Below, in pieces: positions 25,005 to 32,963 of a stretch of DNA of 64,000 nucleotides (its first letter is position 1; every line of letters starts with the position of its first letter). The translations under genes and the position numbers were made by a program. The DNA lies in the NCBI RefSeq assembly GCF_014646355.1, contig NZ_BMNH01000003.1, positions 310,001 to 374,000 on the forward strand. The letters run 5' to 3'. The stretch is from Nonomuraea cavernae. Lineage in GTDB: Bacteria; Actinomycetota; Actinomycetes; Streptosporangiales; Streptosporangiaceae. The notes under the pieces were generated by a model that ran no database searches, was not told the DNA's origin, and saw only the letters and a program-made list of their open reading frames with translations.

Positions 25005-25601
25005 ATGGGCAGCCACAGTCACGCGGTCACCGACGCCATTCTCGACACCCTCAAGCGGGCGAGTTCGGGGCTGAAGGACGCCGGTGTGAAGTTCGCGCTG
25101 GCCGGTGGTTGCGCGGCCTACGCCAGGGGAGCGGCGCCCTCGTTGCACGACGTCGACTTCGTCCTCACCGAGCACGACGTGCCCGCCGCCCTCGACGCGT
25201 TGCGCGGATTGGGCTTCCAGACCGCCAAGCCGCCGGAGGACTGGCTGGTCAAGGCGTTCGACGAGGGCCGGCTGGTGGATCTGATCTTCCGGGTGTCCGA
25301 CCGGCCGATCACCGACGAGCTGCTCGACCGGGCCGAGCCGATGAAGGCGTCGGCGGTGATCGTGCCCGTGCTGGAGGCGACCGACCTGGTCATCTCCTGG
25401 CTGCTGCCGCTGTCCGAGCACGCCTGCGACTATGGCGGGCTGCTGCCGCAGGTGCGGGCGCTGCGCGAGCAGGTCGACTGGACGCGGGTCGCCACCGTGA
25501 CGGCCGACTCGCCGTACGCCGCCACGTTCCTCACCCTGCTCGAACGCCTCGGCGTGCTCGACACCCCGGTGCACGCCACGGGCGACCCGGCGTGGCCGTG
25601 A
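25005..25601 (+). CDS. Nucleotidyltransferase-fold protein
   Basis: A 198-residue protein with the Pol-beta-type signature ALAGGCAAYARGAAPSLHDVDFVL, where GG and the DvD pair bind nucleotide and metal, then LVDLIFRVSDRP. It resembles AbiEii/MNT-type minimal nucleotidyltransferases, but no HEPN or antitoxin partner is adjacent, so a toxin-antitoxin role is not supported. The stop codon lies inside the first unit of a 16-bp tandem repeat. Confidence 0.72.
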   Translation: MGSHSHAVTDAILDTLKRASSGLKDAGVKFALAGGCAAYARGAAPSLHDVDFVLTEHDVPAALDALRGLGFQTAKPPEDWLVKAFDEGRLVDLIFRVSDRPITDELLDRAEPMKASAVIVPVLEATDLVISWLLPLSEHACDYGGLLPQVRALREQVDWTRVATVTADSPYAATFLTLLERLGVLDTPVHATGDPAWP

Positions 25602-25650
25602 CAGGCGTCGGCCGTGACAGGCGTCGGCCGTGACAGGCGTCGGCCGTGAC
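25598..25650. repeat. Tandem repeat, 3 units of 16 bp starting at a stop codon
   Basis: GTGACAGGCGTCGGCC occurs three times in perfect tandem (25598-25613, 25614-25629, 25630-25645), followed by GTGAC. The first unit holds the TGA stop of the nucleotidyltransferase gene. Confidence 0.9.
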
Positions 25651-25693
25651 ACCGGCGTCGCGGGCGAACCGTGACGGCCGTTAGGGTGTGATC

Positions 25694-25735
25694 GTGCCAC
25701 GCTTTCTGATCTGCTCCCCGCCGCCCGCCCCGTAG
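25694..25735 (+). CDS. Leader peptide MPRFLICSPPPAP upstream of the DMT transporter
   Basis: A 13-codon frame, GTG 25694 to TAG 25733-25735, encoding MPRFLICSPPPAP. TAGGGT (25682-25687) lies six bases before the GTG, so the transcript should be leaderless and begin at the peptide. The PPP run is a classic ribosome-pausing sequence, and its codons form the 5' arm of a GC-rich hairpin. A start at GTG 25688 is also possible. No other gene fits this leader, which ends about 100 bases before the transporter start. Confidence 0.6.
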   Translation: MPRFLICSPPPAP

Positions 25736-25776
25736 CGGGCGGCATCTCCTGATTTTTCCGGATCTCTTCGATCCGG
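25720..25776 (+). promoter_or_regulatory. Attenuator-like hairpins in the DMT transporter leader
   Basis: A 9-bp stem GCCGCCCGC/GCGGGCGGC (25720-25728 with 25735-25743) is followed ten bases later by TTTTT (25753-25757). A second stem CCGGATC/GATCCGG follows at 25758-25776. The first stem overlaps the proline codons and the stop of the leader peptide, so a stalled ribosome would prevent it from forming. Confidence 0.55.
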
Positions 25777-25836
25777 GGGTGGACGCTGCCCGCACGACGG
25801 GCCCACTTCCGACCACTCCATTCGGAGAGATCTGTC

Positions 25837-26718
25837 ATGACCCCTGTTTCCGCCCGGCGGGGCGCGTTCTACGTGTCCGTGGCCGCGACCGCCTGGGGCA
25901 CCGGCGGCGCCGCCGGGTCGCTGCTCTTCCAGTCCGGCGGGCTCGGCCCCGTCGGCGTCTCCCTCTGGCGCTACCTGCTCGGCGCCGCCTTCCTGCTCGC
26001 GCTGACCCGCCTCACGGGCGGCCGGCTCGACCGGTTCAGCCCGCGGGTCGTCGTCGTGGGCCTGGGCATGGCCGTCTACCAGACGGCCTACTTCGCCTCG
26101 ATCGCCGAGTCCGGCGTGGCGGTCGCGACCGTGGTGACGATGGGCGCCACCCCCGTCCTCACCGCCCTCGGCGGCCGGATCCTGCTGCGCGAGCGGCTCG
26201 GCCGCGTCGGGCTCACCGCCCTGGCGGCCGCGCTCGCCGGGCTGGCGCTGCTCACCGGGGAGGCCGCGGTCGAAGGCGGCGGCGGTCTCGCCGGGATCGC
26301 GTTCGCGTTGCTGTCGGCCGCCGGCTACGCCGGGGTGACGGTGTTCTCGCGGCGTCACCAGGACGACCCCCAGGGCACGGCCGTGGGCGGGTTCCTCGTC
26401 GGCGCGATCTGCCTGATGCCGTTCGCGCTGGCCGAGGGGGTGCTGCCGGAGCTCAACCTGCCGTCGGTGGCGCTGCTGCTCTATCTCGGGGCGGTGCCGA
26501 CCGCGCTGGCGTACGGGTTGTTCTTCCGTGCGCTGACCGCGCTCGACGCCACCACGGTGTCGGTCATCTCGCTGGTCGAGGCGGCGGGCGCGGCCGTGCT
26601 GGGCGTGGTGCTGTTCGGCGAGCGGCTGTCGCCTCTCGCCTGGGGCGGGTGCGCGTTGTTGTCGGCCGCCGTGGTGGTGCTCACCGCGAGGGCCGGTTCC
26701 ACGGCCGGTCAGGCGTGA
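25837..26718 (+). CDS. DMT/EamA-family transporter
   Basis: A 293-residue protein with ten hydrophobic segments arranged as two EamA repeats (ATAWGTGGAAGSLLFQ at the start, AAGYAGVTVFSRR at the second repeat, and SVISLVEAAGAAVLGVVLFGERL near the end). Members export amino acids or other metabolites. GGAGAG lies upstream of ATG 25837. The long leader with a peptide and hairpins implies that expression depends on translation status, fitting an exporter of an amino acid or an antibiotic-like compound. Confidence 0.85.
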   Translation: MTPVSARRGAFYVSVAATAWGTGGAAGSLLFQSGGLGPVGVSLWRYLLGAAFLLALTRLTGGRLDRFSPRVVVVGLGMAVYQTAYFASIAESGVAVATVVTMGATPVLTALGGRILLRERLGRVGLTALAAALAGLALLTGEAAVEGGGGLAGIAFALLSAAGYAGVTVFSRRHQDDPQGTAVGGFLVGAICLMPFALAEGVLPELNLPSVALLLYLGAVPTALAYGLFFRALTALDATTVSVISLVEAAGAAVLGVVLFGERLSPLAWGGCALLSAAVVVLTARAGSTAGQA

Positions 26719-26736
26719 TCGGACCGCCCGGGTAGC

Positions 26737-26814
26737 GGAGCGGAGTGACGGTGCGGCCCGTCTCATGGGTTAGGGTCCGGTACGGCGACGCATGTCGTAC
26801 CGTCGCTCCGCTCC
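26737..26814. repeat. Inverted repeat flanking a promoter-like element before secA2
   Basis: GGAGCGGAGTGACGGT (26737-26752) and its complement with one mismatch (26799-26814) enclose 46 bases containing TAGGGT (26771-26776) and an inner GGTACG/GTACC repeat. It could be a terminator for the transporter, an operator pair, or a leader structure for secA2. Confidence 0.55.
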
Positions 26815-26885
26815 TGACTCCGTCCAGACCTCATGCATAGGGGCACAAGGGGAACGGTGCCGACGAAGTGTGCGTTGGAGGGACT

Positions 26886-29087
26886 GTGGCTTCGATTTCC
26901 GGAATTTTCAGAAATCTCCTGGACCGTCCGGGGGGCGTGAGTCTGAGCCCCTACAAGAAGGTCGTCAAGGCCGCCGCCGACCGGGCCGACCGGGTCGGCA
27001 AGCTCGACGAGCTGCCGCGGCCGTCGATGGACGATCTGGCAGAGTTCTGCGCCGTCGCGCGCGAGGCCGCCGACCGCACCCTCGGGCTTCGGCCGTACGA
27101 CGTGCAGCTGCTGGGCACTCTCGCCCTGCTCGACGGCAAGGTGGCCGAGATGGCCACCGGCGAGGGCAAGACGCTGTCCGGCGCGATGGCCGCGGCCGGC
27201 TACGCGCTCCAGGGCAAGCGCGTGCACGTGATGTCCGTCAACGACTACCTGGCCAGGCGCGACGCGGAGTGGATGGCGCCGTTCTACGAGGCGATGGGCG
27301 TCACGGTCGGCTGGATCGGCCAGAGCTCCACGCCGGACGAACGGCGCGAGGCGTACGCGAAGGACGTCACCTATGGGCCCGTCAGCGAGATCGGCTTCGA
27401 CGTGCTGCGCGACCGGCTGCGCACCGACGCGAGCGAGCTGATCGTGCCCGCGCCCGAGGTGGCGCTGATCGACGAGGCCGACTCGGTGCTGGTCGACGAG
27501 GCCCGGGTGCCGCTGGTCATGGCCGGCGCGTCCGACGCGGGCAGCGCGGTGCCGGAGATGGCCATCCTGGCCCGGCAACTGGTCAGGGGCTACCACTACG
27601 AGGTCGACGACCAGGCCCGCAACGTCTACCTGACCCCCAAGGGCGCCGACACCGTGGAGAACCTGCTCGGTGTCGAGCTCTACGACGAGCACGAGCCGGG
27701 CGTCCTGATCGAGCTCAACCTGGCCCTGCACGCCCACGCGCTGCTCACCCGCGACGTCGACTACATCGTGCGCGACGGCAGGGTGCAGCTGATCAACCCC
27801 TCGCGCGGCCGGGTGGCGCTCCTGCAGCGCTGGCCCGACGGCCTGCAGGCGGCCGTGGAGGCCAAGGAGACGCTGGCGCCCAGCGAGAAGGGCGAGATCC
27901 TCGACTCCATCACCGTCCAGGGCCTGATCCGCCGCTACCCGCAGATCTCCGGCATGACCGGTACGGCGGTAGCGGTCAGCGAGCAGCTCGGCGAGTTCTA
28001 CGGGCTGAAGGTCGCGGTGATCCCGTCCAACCGCCCGTGCGTCCGCAAGGACGAGCCGGACCGCATCTACCCGACCGTGCCCGAGAAGGACGCCGCGCTG
28101 GTCGAGGAGATCCAGGCGGCCCATGCCACCGGCCGGCCCATCCTCATCGGCACGCTCGACGTGGCCGAGTCGGAGAACCTCGCCACGCTGCTGCAGCGGC
28201 GCGGCCTGGAGCCGGTCGTGCTCAACGCGAAGAACGACGCCGAGGAGGCGGCGATCATCGCCAGGGCGGGCGAGCGCGACGCCATCACCGTCTCCACCCA
28301 GATGGCCGGGCGCGGCACCGACATCCGCCTCGGCGACGGCGTGCCCGAGCTGGGCGGCCTGTACGTGATCGGCTCCGGCCGCCACGCCAGCAGCCGCCTC
28401 GACGATCAGTTGCGCGGCCGGGCGGGCCGGCAGGGCGACCCCGGCGGCTCGGTGTTCTTCGTCAGCATGCGCGACGAGCTGATCACGCAGTTCGTCGCCG
28501 ACGAGCGCCCGCCCGCGGCCGACTCCGACGGCCTGGTGCGCCACCGCCGCGGCGCCTACCTGGTGGGCCACGCCCAGCGCATCGCCGAGGGCGTGCACCT
28601 GCAGATCCACCGCAACACCTGGCGCTACACCCGGCTGCTGGAGCACCAGCGCGAGCTCATCCTGGAGTGGCGCGACAAGGTCCTGCACGGTGACGCGGCC
28701 GCCCGCGCCCTGGCCGAGAAGGACCCCGAGCGCTGGGAGTCGATGCCCGCCGACACGCGCGAGGAGACGGCCCGGCAGATCGTGCTGCACGCGATCGACC
28801 GGTGCTGGACCGAGCACCTGGCCTTCCTCACCGACCTGCGCGAGGGCATCCACCTGCGGGCGCTCGGCCGGATGAGCCCGATCGACGAGTTCCACCGCGA
28901 GGCCGTGGCCGAGTACAAGTCGCTGCTGGGCGAGGTCGAGCGGCGCTCGCTGGAGTCGTTCGAGGCGCCCGAGCCCGACCTCAAGCGTCCCACGGCGACG
29001 TGGACCTACCTGGTGCAGGACAACCCGTTCGGCACCGAGTGGGACCGCATCCTCAAGCGGGTGTCCTCGGCCACGCGCAAGACCTGA
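26886..29087 (+). CDS. secA2: Accessory Sec translocase SecA2
   Basis: A 733-residue SecA: Walker A in MATGEGKTLSGAMAAAGYAL, VNDYLARRDAEWM, DEAD-type IDEADSVLVDEARVPL, GMTGTA, and helicase motifs VSTQMAGRGTDIRLG with QLRGRAGRQGDPG. It is shorter than housekeeping SecA1 (over 900 residues) and has no C-terminal zinc-binding tail, as expected for SecA2, which exports a small protein set with SecYEG. GTG 26886 follows GGAGGG; a start six codons earlier is less likely. Neighbours are not obvious substrates. Confidence 0.9.
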   Translation: MASISGIFRNLLDRPGGVSLSPYKKVVKAAADRADRVGKLDELPRPSMDDLAEFCAVAREAADRTLGLRPYDVQLLGTLALLDGKVAEMATGEGKTLSGAMAAAGYALQGKRVHVMSVNDYLARRDAEWMAPFYEAMGVTVGWIGQSSTPDERREAYAKDVTYGPVSEIGFDVLRDRLRTDASELIVPAPEVALIDEADSVLVDEARVPLVMAGASDAGSAVPEMAILARQLVRGYHYEVDDQARNVYLTPKGADTVENLLGVELYDEHEPGVLIELNLALHAHALLTRDVDYIVRDGRVQLINPSRGRVALLQRWPDGLQAAVEAKETLAPSEKGEILDSITVQGLIRRYPQISGMTGTAVAVSEQLGEFYGLKVAVIPSNRPCVRKDEPDRIYPTVPEKDAALVEEIQAAHATGRPILIGTLDVAESENLATLLQRRGLEPVVLNAKNDAEEAAIIARAGERDAITVSTQMAGRGTDIRLGDGVPELGGLYVIGSGRHASSRLDDQLRGRAGRQGDPGGSVFFVSMRDELITQFVADERPPAADSDGLVRHRRGAYLVGHAQRIAEGVHLQIHRNTWRYTRLLEHQRELILEWRDKVLHGDAAARALAEKDPERWESMPADTREETARQIVLHAIDRCWTEHLAFLTDLREGIHLRALGRMSPIDEFHREAVAEYKSLLGEVERRSLESFEAPEPDLKRPTATWTYLVQDNPFGTEWDRILKRVSSATRKT

Positions 29088-29135
29088 TCCACCTACCTGA
29101 CAGAGGATGGCAGGTACGGCTGGGAGCCTCTGAGC

Positions 29136-29510
29136 ATGACAACGAAGGCGAAGCTCCTGGCCGTCAGCATTGACTGCGCGGAGCCCAAGAAGCTGGCCGA
29201 GTTCTACCACGAGGTGACCGGCCTGGACATCCTGTACTCCGAGGACGAGTACGCCGGGGTGGGCGACGGCACCACCGCCATCTACTTCGGCCGGGTCCCC
29301 GACCGTGAGCCGGCGGCGTGGCCGGGGCCGGACAAGCAGTTCCACCTGGACTTCCGGGTGCCGGATGTGGAGCGGGCCGTCGAGGAGTACATCGCGCTGG
29401 GCGCCACCAGGCCCGACTTCCAGCCGGGCGTCACCGAGGAGGGCGTCGGCTGGATCGTCCTGCGGGATCCCGAGGGGCATCTCTTCTGCGTCTGTCCAGA
29501 GAAAGAGTGA
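29136..29510 (+). CDS. VOC-family (glyoxalase/bleomycin resistance fold) protein
   Basis: A 124-residue VOC protein with the two beta-alpha-beta modules: LLAVSIDCAEPKKLAEFYHEVTG and FHLDFRVPDVERAVEEYIALGA, closing with WIVLRDPEGHLFCVC. Metal ligand candidates are His110 of GHLF and His69 of KQFHLDF. Such single-domain proteins act as dimers, often as dioxygenases, lyases or drug-binding proteins; the role here is unknown. It follows secA2 by 48 bases on the same strand. Confidence 0.82.
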   Translation: MTTKAKLLAVSIDCAEPKKLAEFYHEVTGLDILYSEDEYAGVGDGTTAIYFGRVPDREPAAWPGPDKQFHLDFRVPDVERAVEEYIALGATRPDFQPGVTEEGVGWIVLRDPEGHLFCVCPEKE

Positions 29511-29625
29511 CGGCGCCGGCGGATGAAGAGGCAAGGATTGGCCTAAAGGGTGATTCCAGCGGTCGGCCCGGGACCTAAGCTTGAGCAATGCTCTTGACGG
29601 GATCTCTGCGCCTACGCGGGCGCAC

Positions 29626-30510
29626 ATGAGCTGGGCCGGGCTGCTCATCGCCCTGGCCGGTGCCCTCGGCTACGCGCTCGGCGCGGCCCTGCAGCAGTAC
29701 GAAGCAGTGGTGGAGGGCGCCTCGCTCAAGTTGGTGAGGCGCCCTCGCTGGTGGATCGGCGGCATCATCGGGTTCACCGGAGCCTGCCTGCACGCCGTGG
29801 CGCTCAGCCTCGCGCCGCTGGTCGTGGTGCAGCCGATCAGCGTGGCCACGCTGGTGTTCGCGGTGCCGCTGGCGGCGTTCATGTACGGGCGCAGGCCGTA
29901 CAAGGGGGAGATCTTCGGCTCCATCGCGGTGGCCGTCGGGCTGCTCTGGCTGATGATGCTGGTCCCCACCCACAACGTCACGCCCCGGCTGGGCAACGGC
30001 GCCGCGATCGCGTTCATCGCGGTGATCGGCATGGTCGTGCTCATCACGCAGCTGGCCGCGAGCCGGGCCCGCGGTCCGGCCCGGGCCCTGCTGCTGTCAG
30101 TCGCGGCGGGGGCCGTGACCGCCAGCGTGTCCACGTTCGTCCGGGTGGTCGGCGGGGGCCTGGAGGGCGACCTGGGGCGGTTGCTGCACTGGTTCACCCT
30201 GGCCGTGCCGGTGCTGCTGGTCGCCGCCGTGGTGCTGCTGCAGCGGTCCTACGCGGTCGGCTACTTCGGCATCGCCTACGCCGGCGTGCAGGTGATCGAC
30301 CCCATCACCTCGGTGCTGGCCGGTGTGATCCTGCTCGGCGAGCCGCTGCCGACGAGTCCCGCAACGGCCATCCCCGCCCTGCTCGCGGCCGCGCTGACCA
30401 TCGGCGGCACGATCACGCTCGGGCGGCTGGCCCCCGACCACTCGAAGCCGGCACCGGTGGAGTCCAGTCCAGCACCTCGTCGAATGAACGCAACATCAGA
30501 TCTGGGCTGA
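29626..30510 (+). CDS. DMT-type membrane transporter (NIPA/EamA-like)
   Basis: A 294-residue polytopic protein with about nine or ten helices. MSWAGLLIALAGALGYALGAALQQYEA at the start and GIAYAGVQVIDPITSVLAGVILLGEPL near the end match DMT proteins of the NIPA/EamA-like type. Ion or metabolite substrate is unknown. ATG 29626 is preferred to a TTG 15 codons upstream. Its 3' 98 bases overlap the convergent monooxygenase gene, an unusually long overlap. Confidence 0.78.
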   Translation: MSWAGLLIALAGALGYALGAALQQYEAVVEGASLKLVRRPRWWIGGIIGFTGACLHAVALSLAPLVVVQPISVATLVFAVPLAAFMYGRRPYKGEIFGSIAVAVGLLWLMMLVPTHNVTPRLGNGAAIAFIAVIGMVVLITQLAASRARGPARALLLSVAAGAVTASVSTFVRVVGGGLEGDLGRLLHWFTLAVPVLLVAAVVLLQRSYAVGYFGIAYAGVQVIDPITSVLAGVILLGEPLPTSPATAIPALLAAALTIGGTITLGRLAPDHSKPAPVESSPAPRRMNATSDLG

Positions 30511-31573
30511 GCCGTCCGGCCAGCGACATCGCCAGGTCGCGAAGCCGCACCGCCGCAGGGGCGCGGGTCTTGGTCGCCCGGCAGACGGTCATGCTACGGC
30601 GCACGATCCCGGCGGTTCGGCGCAGCCGGGCGTCCGTGTAGCCGGCGAGGTCGCCCCCGGCCACCTGGGCGAGCACGACCGCGTCCTCGATCGCCTGGCA
30701 GGCGCCCTGGCCCAGGTTGGGCGTCATCGGGTGGGCCGCGTCGCCGAGCAGCGCCACCCGGCCCCGGTGGAGGGCGGGCAGCGGGCGGTCGAGGTAGTGG
30801 ACGTCGTTGCGCAGGATCCGCGCCGGATCCACCGCGCGCAGCAGCTCCGGGATCGGTGCGTGCCACCCGCCGAACCCGCGTAGCAGCTCCTCGCGCTCGT
30901 CGGCGGCCCTGGCGGCGGCCGGCGCCAGGTCGGTCGCGTAGAAGTAGACGAGGTCGCGGGCCAGTTGGTGCACGCCGAACACCCGGCCCCTGCCCCACGT
31001 CTCCGTGCTCCGCACCGCGGGGCCCGAGCTCGGCACGAGCCCGCGCCACGCGGTCACCCCCGAGTAGACCGGCCCGGGATGCTCCGGGAAGAGCGCGCTC
31101 CTGGTCGCCGAGTGGATGCCGTCGGCCGCCACGACCAGGTCGGCCCGGAGGTCGCCCGCGGCGGTGCGGACGGTGCCGGTGCCGGGGTCGACACCGGTGA
31201 CCGTGGTGCCCAGCCGCAGGTGCCGCTCGCCCAGGGCGTCGGCGAGGACCTCGGCGAGCGTGGCCCGCAACATGACGACCACCGAGTCGCCGAACCGCTC
31301 GCGTGCCCGCTCCTCGCTGGTGCGCATCAGCCACCGGCCGTCGGGGCGGCACACACCGGCCTCCCCTTGCAGCCTCGACAGCTCGCGGATCCGGTCGCCC
31401 AGTCCCAGCGTGTCGAGGGCGCGCAGCGCGTTGGCCGCGATGGCCAGCCCGGAGCCCGCCTGGTCCAGGTGCTCCGCCCGCTCCAGCACGGTCACGTCCC
31501 AGCCCCGTCGGTGCAGCGCGATCCCGGCGGTCAGCCCGCCGACGCCTCCGCCGATCACCACCGCGTTCGGCAT
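30413..31573 (-). CDS. FAD-dependent aromatic-type monooxygenase
   Basis: A 386-residue flavoprotein monooxygenase: FAD-binding GGGVGGLTAGIALHRRGWDVTVLER, the DG motif in VVAADGIHSATR, and GDAAHPMTPNLGQGACQAIEDA near residue 300, as in salicylate or 3-hydroxybenzoate hydroxylases. It uses NAD(P)H and O2 to hydroxylate a substrate. AAGGAGG precedes ATG 31573. It is divergent from a TetR gene over three phased operators, so the TetR protein most likely represses it. The last ~15 codons run into the transporter gene. Confidence 0.88.
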   Translation of the reverse strand: MPNAVVIGGGVGGLTAGIALHRRGWDVTVLERAEHLDQAGSGLAIAANALRALDTLGLGDRIRELSRLQGEAGVCRPDGRWLMRTSEERARERFGDSVVVMLRATLAEVLADALGERHLRLGTTVTGVDPGTGTVRTAAGDLRADLVVAADGIHSATRSALFPEHPGPVYSGVTAWRGLVPSSGPAVRSTETWGRGRVFGVHQLARDLVYFYATDLAPAAARAADEREELLRGFGGWHAPIPELLRAVDPARILRNDVHYLDRPLPALHRGRVALLGDAAHPMTPNLGQGACQAIEDAVVLAQVAGGDLAGYTDARLRRTAGIVRRSMTVCRATKTRAPAAVRLRDLAMSLAGRLSPDLMLRSFDEVLDWTPPVPASSGRGPAARA

Positions 31574-31589
31574 GTTCCGCCTCCTTGTT

Positions 31590-31649
31590 CACTACGTCTG
31601 TAGTGTCAGCGTACTACGCCTGTAGTGAGGCCTTACTACCGGTGTAGTA
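31590..31649. promoter_or_regulatory. Three phased TetR-type operators
   Basis: CACTAC-GTCT-GTAGTG (31590-31605), TACTAC-GCCT-GTAGTG (31612-31627) and TACTAC-CGGT-GTAGTA (31634-31649) are 16-bp palindromes repeated every 22 bp, about two helical turns. The third overlaps the TAGTAT -10 box of the TetR gene. Confidence 0.85.
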
Positions 31650-31658
31650 TCTGTGCCC

Positions 31659-32264
31659 GTGAAGCGCTCTGACCAGGTCGCGGAGGCCGCCATCAGCCTG
31701 CTGGCCGAGCGCGGCATGCGCGGGCTCACCCACCGCGCCGTCGACGAGGCCGCCGGTCTGCCCCCCGGCTCGACCTCCAACCTGGCCCGCACCCGCGCCG
31801 CCCTCCTGGAGCTGACGCTGTCACGCCTGACGGAGCTGGAAGAGCAGGCCCTGTCCGCCCTCCTGACGCCCGACGTGCCCGGAGGGACCTCCGACAAATC
31901 GCTCGACGGCCCCGAGGGGGAGGCGCGGAACCCGCTCGGCGACCTGCCGGGGCGCCTGGCCGAGGCGTTGCATGTGCAGCTCCGCGACCGCAGGCGCACG
32001 CTGGCCCGCTACGAGCTGGCCCTGGAGGCCACCCGGCGGCCCGAGCTGCGCGTGATCTACGACCAGGCGGGCCGCCGCTTCCGCGACCCCGCCGTCGCCC
32101 TGCTCGCCGCCGCCGGCTCGCCCGACCCCGTACGCCACGCGCGCCGGCTCGTGGCGTACGGCGAGGGCATCATGTTCGACGCGATAGCCGGAGCGGGCGC
32201 CGAACCGTCACTCGACGAGCTGCGCGCGGCGATGCGCGAGCTGCTGACCGGCATGCTGGCCTGA
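31659..32264 (+). CDS. TetR-family transcriptional regulator
   Basis: About 201 residues. The N-terminal helix-turn-helix reads AAISLLAERGMRGLTHRAVDEAAGLPPGSTSNLARTRAALLEL, and the remainder is an effector domain with a helical layout (LRDRRRTLARYELALEATRRPELR). GTG 31659 is chosen because TAGTAT ends eight bases upstream (leaderless); GTG 31653 is two codons longer. It shares the control region of the divergent monooxygenase and probably represses both genes through the three palindromes. Confidence 0.82.
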   Translation: MKRSDQVAEAAISLLAERGMRGLTHRAVDEAAGLPPGSTSNLARTRAALLELTLSRLTELEEQALSALLTPDVPGGTSDKSLDGPEGEARNPLGDLPGRLAEALHVQLRDRRRTLARYELALEATRRPELRVIYDQAGRRFRDPAVALLAAAGSPDPVRHARRLVAYGEGIMFDAIAGAGAEPSLDELRAAMRELLTGMLA

Positions 32265-32277
32265 CGAGGCCGGGCGT

Positions 32278-32856
32278 TCAGCGGGTCAGGCGGGCCCGGT
32301 GGTCCGGCCACTCCTCCTGGAGGATGCCGAAGTAGACGGCGTCGCGCCAGCTGCCGTCGGGGCGCCTGCGCTGCCGGCGCAGGGTGCCCTCGTGCAGGCC
32401 GCCGATCCGCCTGATCGCGTTCTGCGAGCGCAGGTTGAGCACGTCGGTCTTGAGCAGGACCCGGTTGAAGCCCAGCTTGTCGAAGGCGTGGTCGATGAGC
32501 AGCAGCTTGCAGCCCGTGTTGACGGCCGTGCGCCAGAACGCCCTGCCGTACCACGTCCAGCCGATCTCGACGCTCTCGTCGAAGCCCGGCACGTCGCCGT
32601 AGGTGGTCCAGCCGGCTGCCCGGCCCGTCTGCCGGGGGATCACCGCGAACGGGACGTGCCGGTCGTCCTCGATCAGCATGCGGGCGATCTGTGCCAGATC
32701 GTCCTCGGAGCGGGGCACGGCGGCGGGGAGCCAGCGCCAGACCTCGTCGTCGTCGCCGCCCGCGGCGAACAGGTCGGGTATGTGGGTCATGGTGAGAGGT
32801 TCGAGTCGGACGACATCGTTCTCGAGCGTCACGGGTGACGGGAGCTTCGCGGTCAT
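32278..32856 (-). CDS. GNAT N-acetyltransferase
   Basis: A 192-residue acetyltransferase of the RimJ/RimL type, with VTLENDVVRLEPLTMTHIPDLFAAG at the start, VEIGWTWYGRAFWRTAVNTGCKLLLIDHAFDKLGFNRVLLKTDVLNLRSQNAI in the middle and GGLHEGTLRRQRRR at the acetyl-CoA end. The target is unknown. It converges with the TetR gene, 13 bases apart, and has no obvious partner. Confidence 0.85.
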   Translation of the reverse strand: MTAKLPSPVTLENDVVRLEPLTMTHIPDLFAAGGDDDEVWRWLPAAVPRSEDDLAQIARMLIEDDRHVPFAVIPRQTGRAAGWTTYGDVPGFDESVEIGWTWYGRAFWRTAVNTGCKLLLIDHAFDKLGFNRVLLKTDVLNLRSQNAIRRIGGLHEGTLRRQRRRPDGSWRDAVYFGILQEEWPDHRARLTR

Positions 32857-32927
32857 GGCGGTCAGGTTAGGTCCCGGCCGGGGAGGGCGGTTAGCGCCAC
32901 ATGCCGGTTTTTGCTGGAAACCACCTG

Positions 32928-32957
32928 TCGACAGACATACCGGCCGGTCGGTAGGCT
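32928..32957 (+). promoter_or_regulatory. Promoter and TetR operator of the acyl-CoA dehydrogenase operon
   Basis: TCGACA (32928-32933) and TAGGCT (32952-32957) are spaced 18 bases apart, and the ATG comes six bases later, so the mRNA is leaderless. The spacer holds the palindrome ATACCGGCCGGTCGGTA (32937-32953), matching the site in front of the TetR gene at 37134. Confidence 0.75.
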
Positions 32958-32963
32958 CACGAC

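Noticed and set aside
25005..25601. Nucleotidyltransferase as part of a toxin-antitoxin pair
   Set aside because: No HEPN or AbiEi-type partner gene lies beside it; neighbours are a DUF1360 protein and the transporter leader.
26763..29648. Very long minus-strand open frame opposite secA2
   Set aside because: It is an antisense shadow created by the high GC content and codon bias of secA2; it shows no family motif and has no ribosome site.
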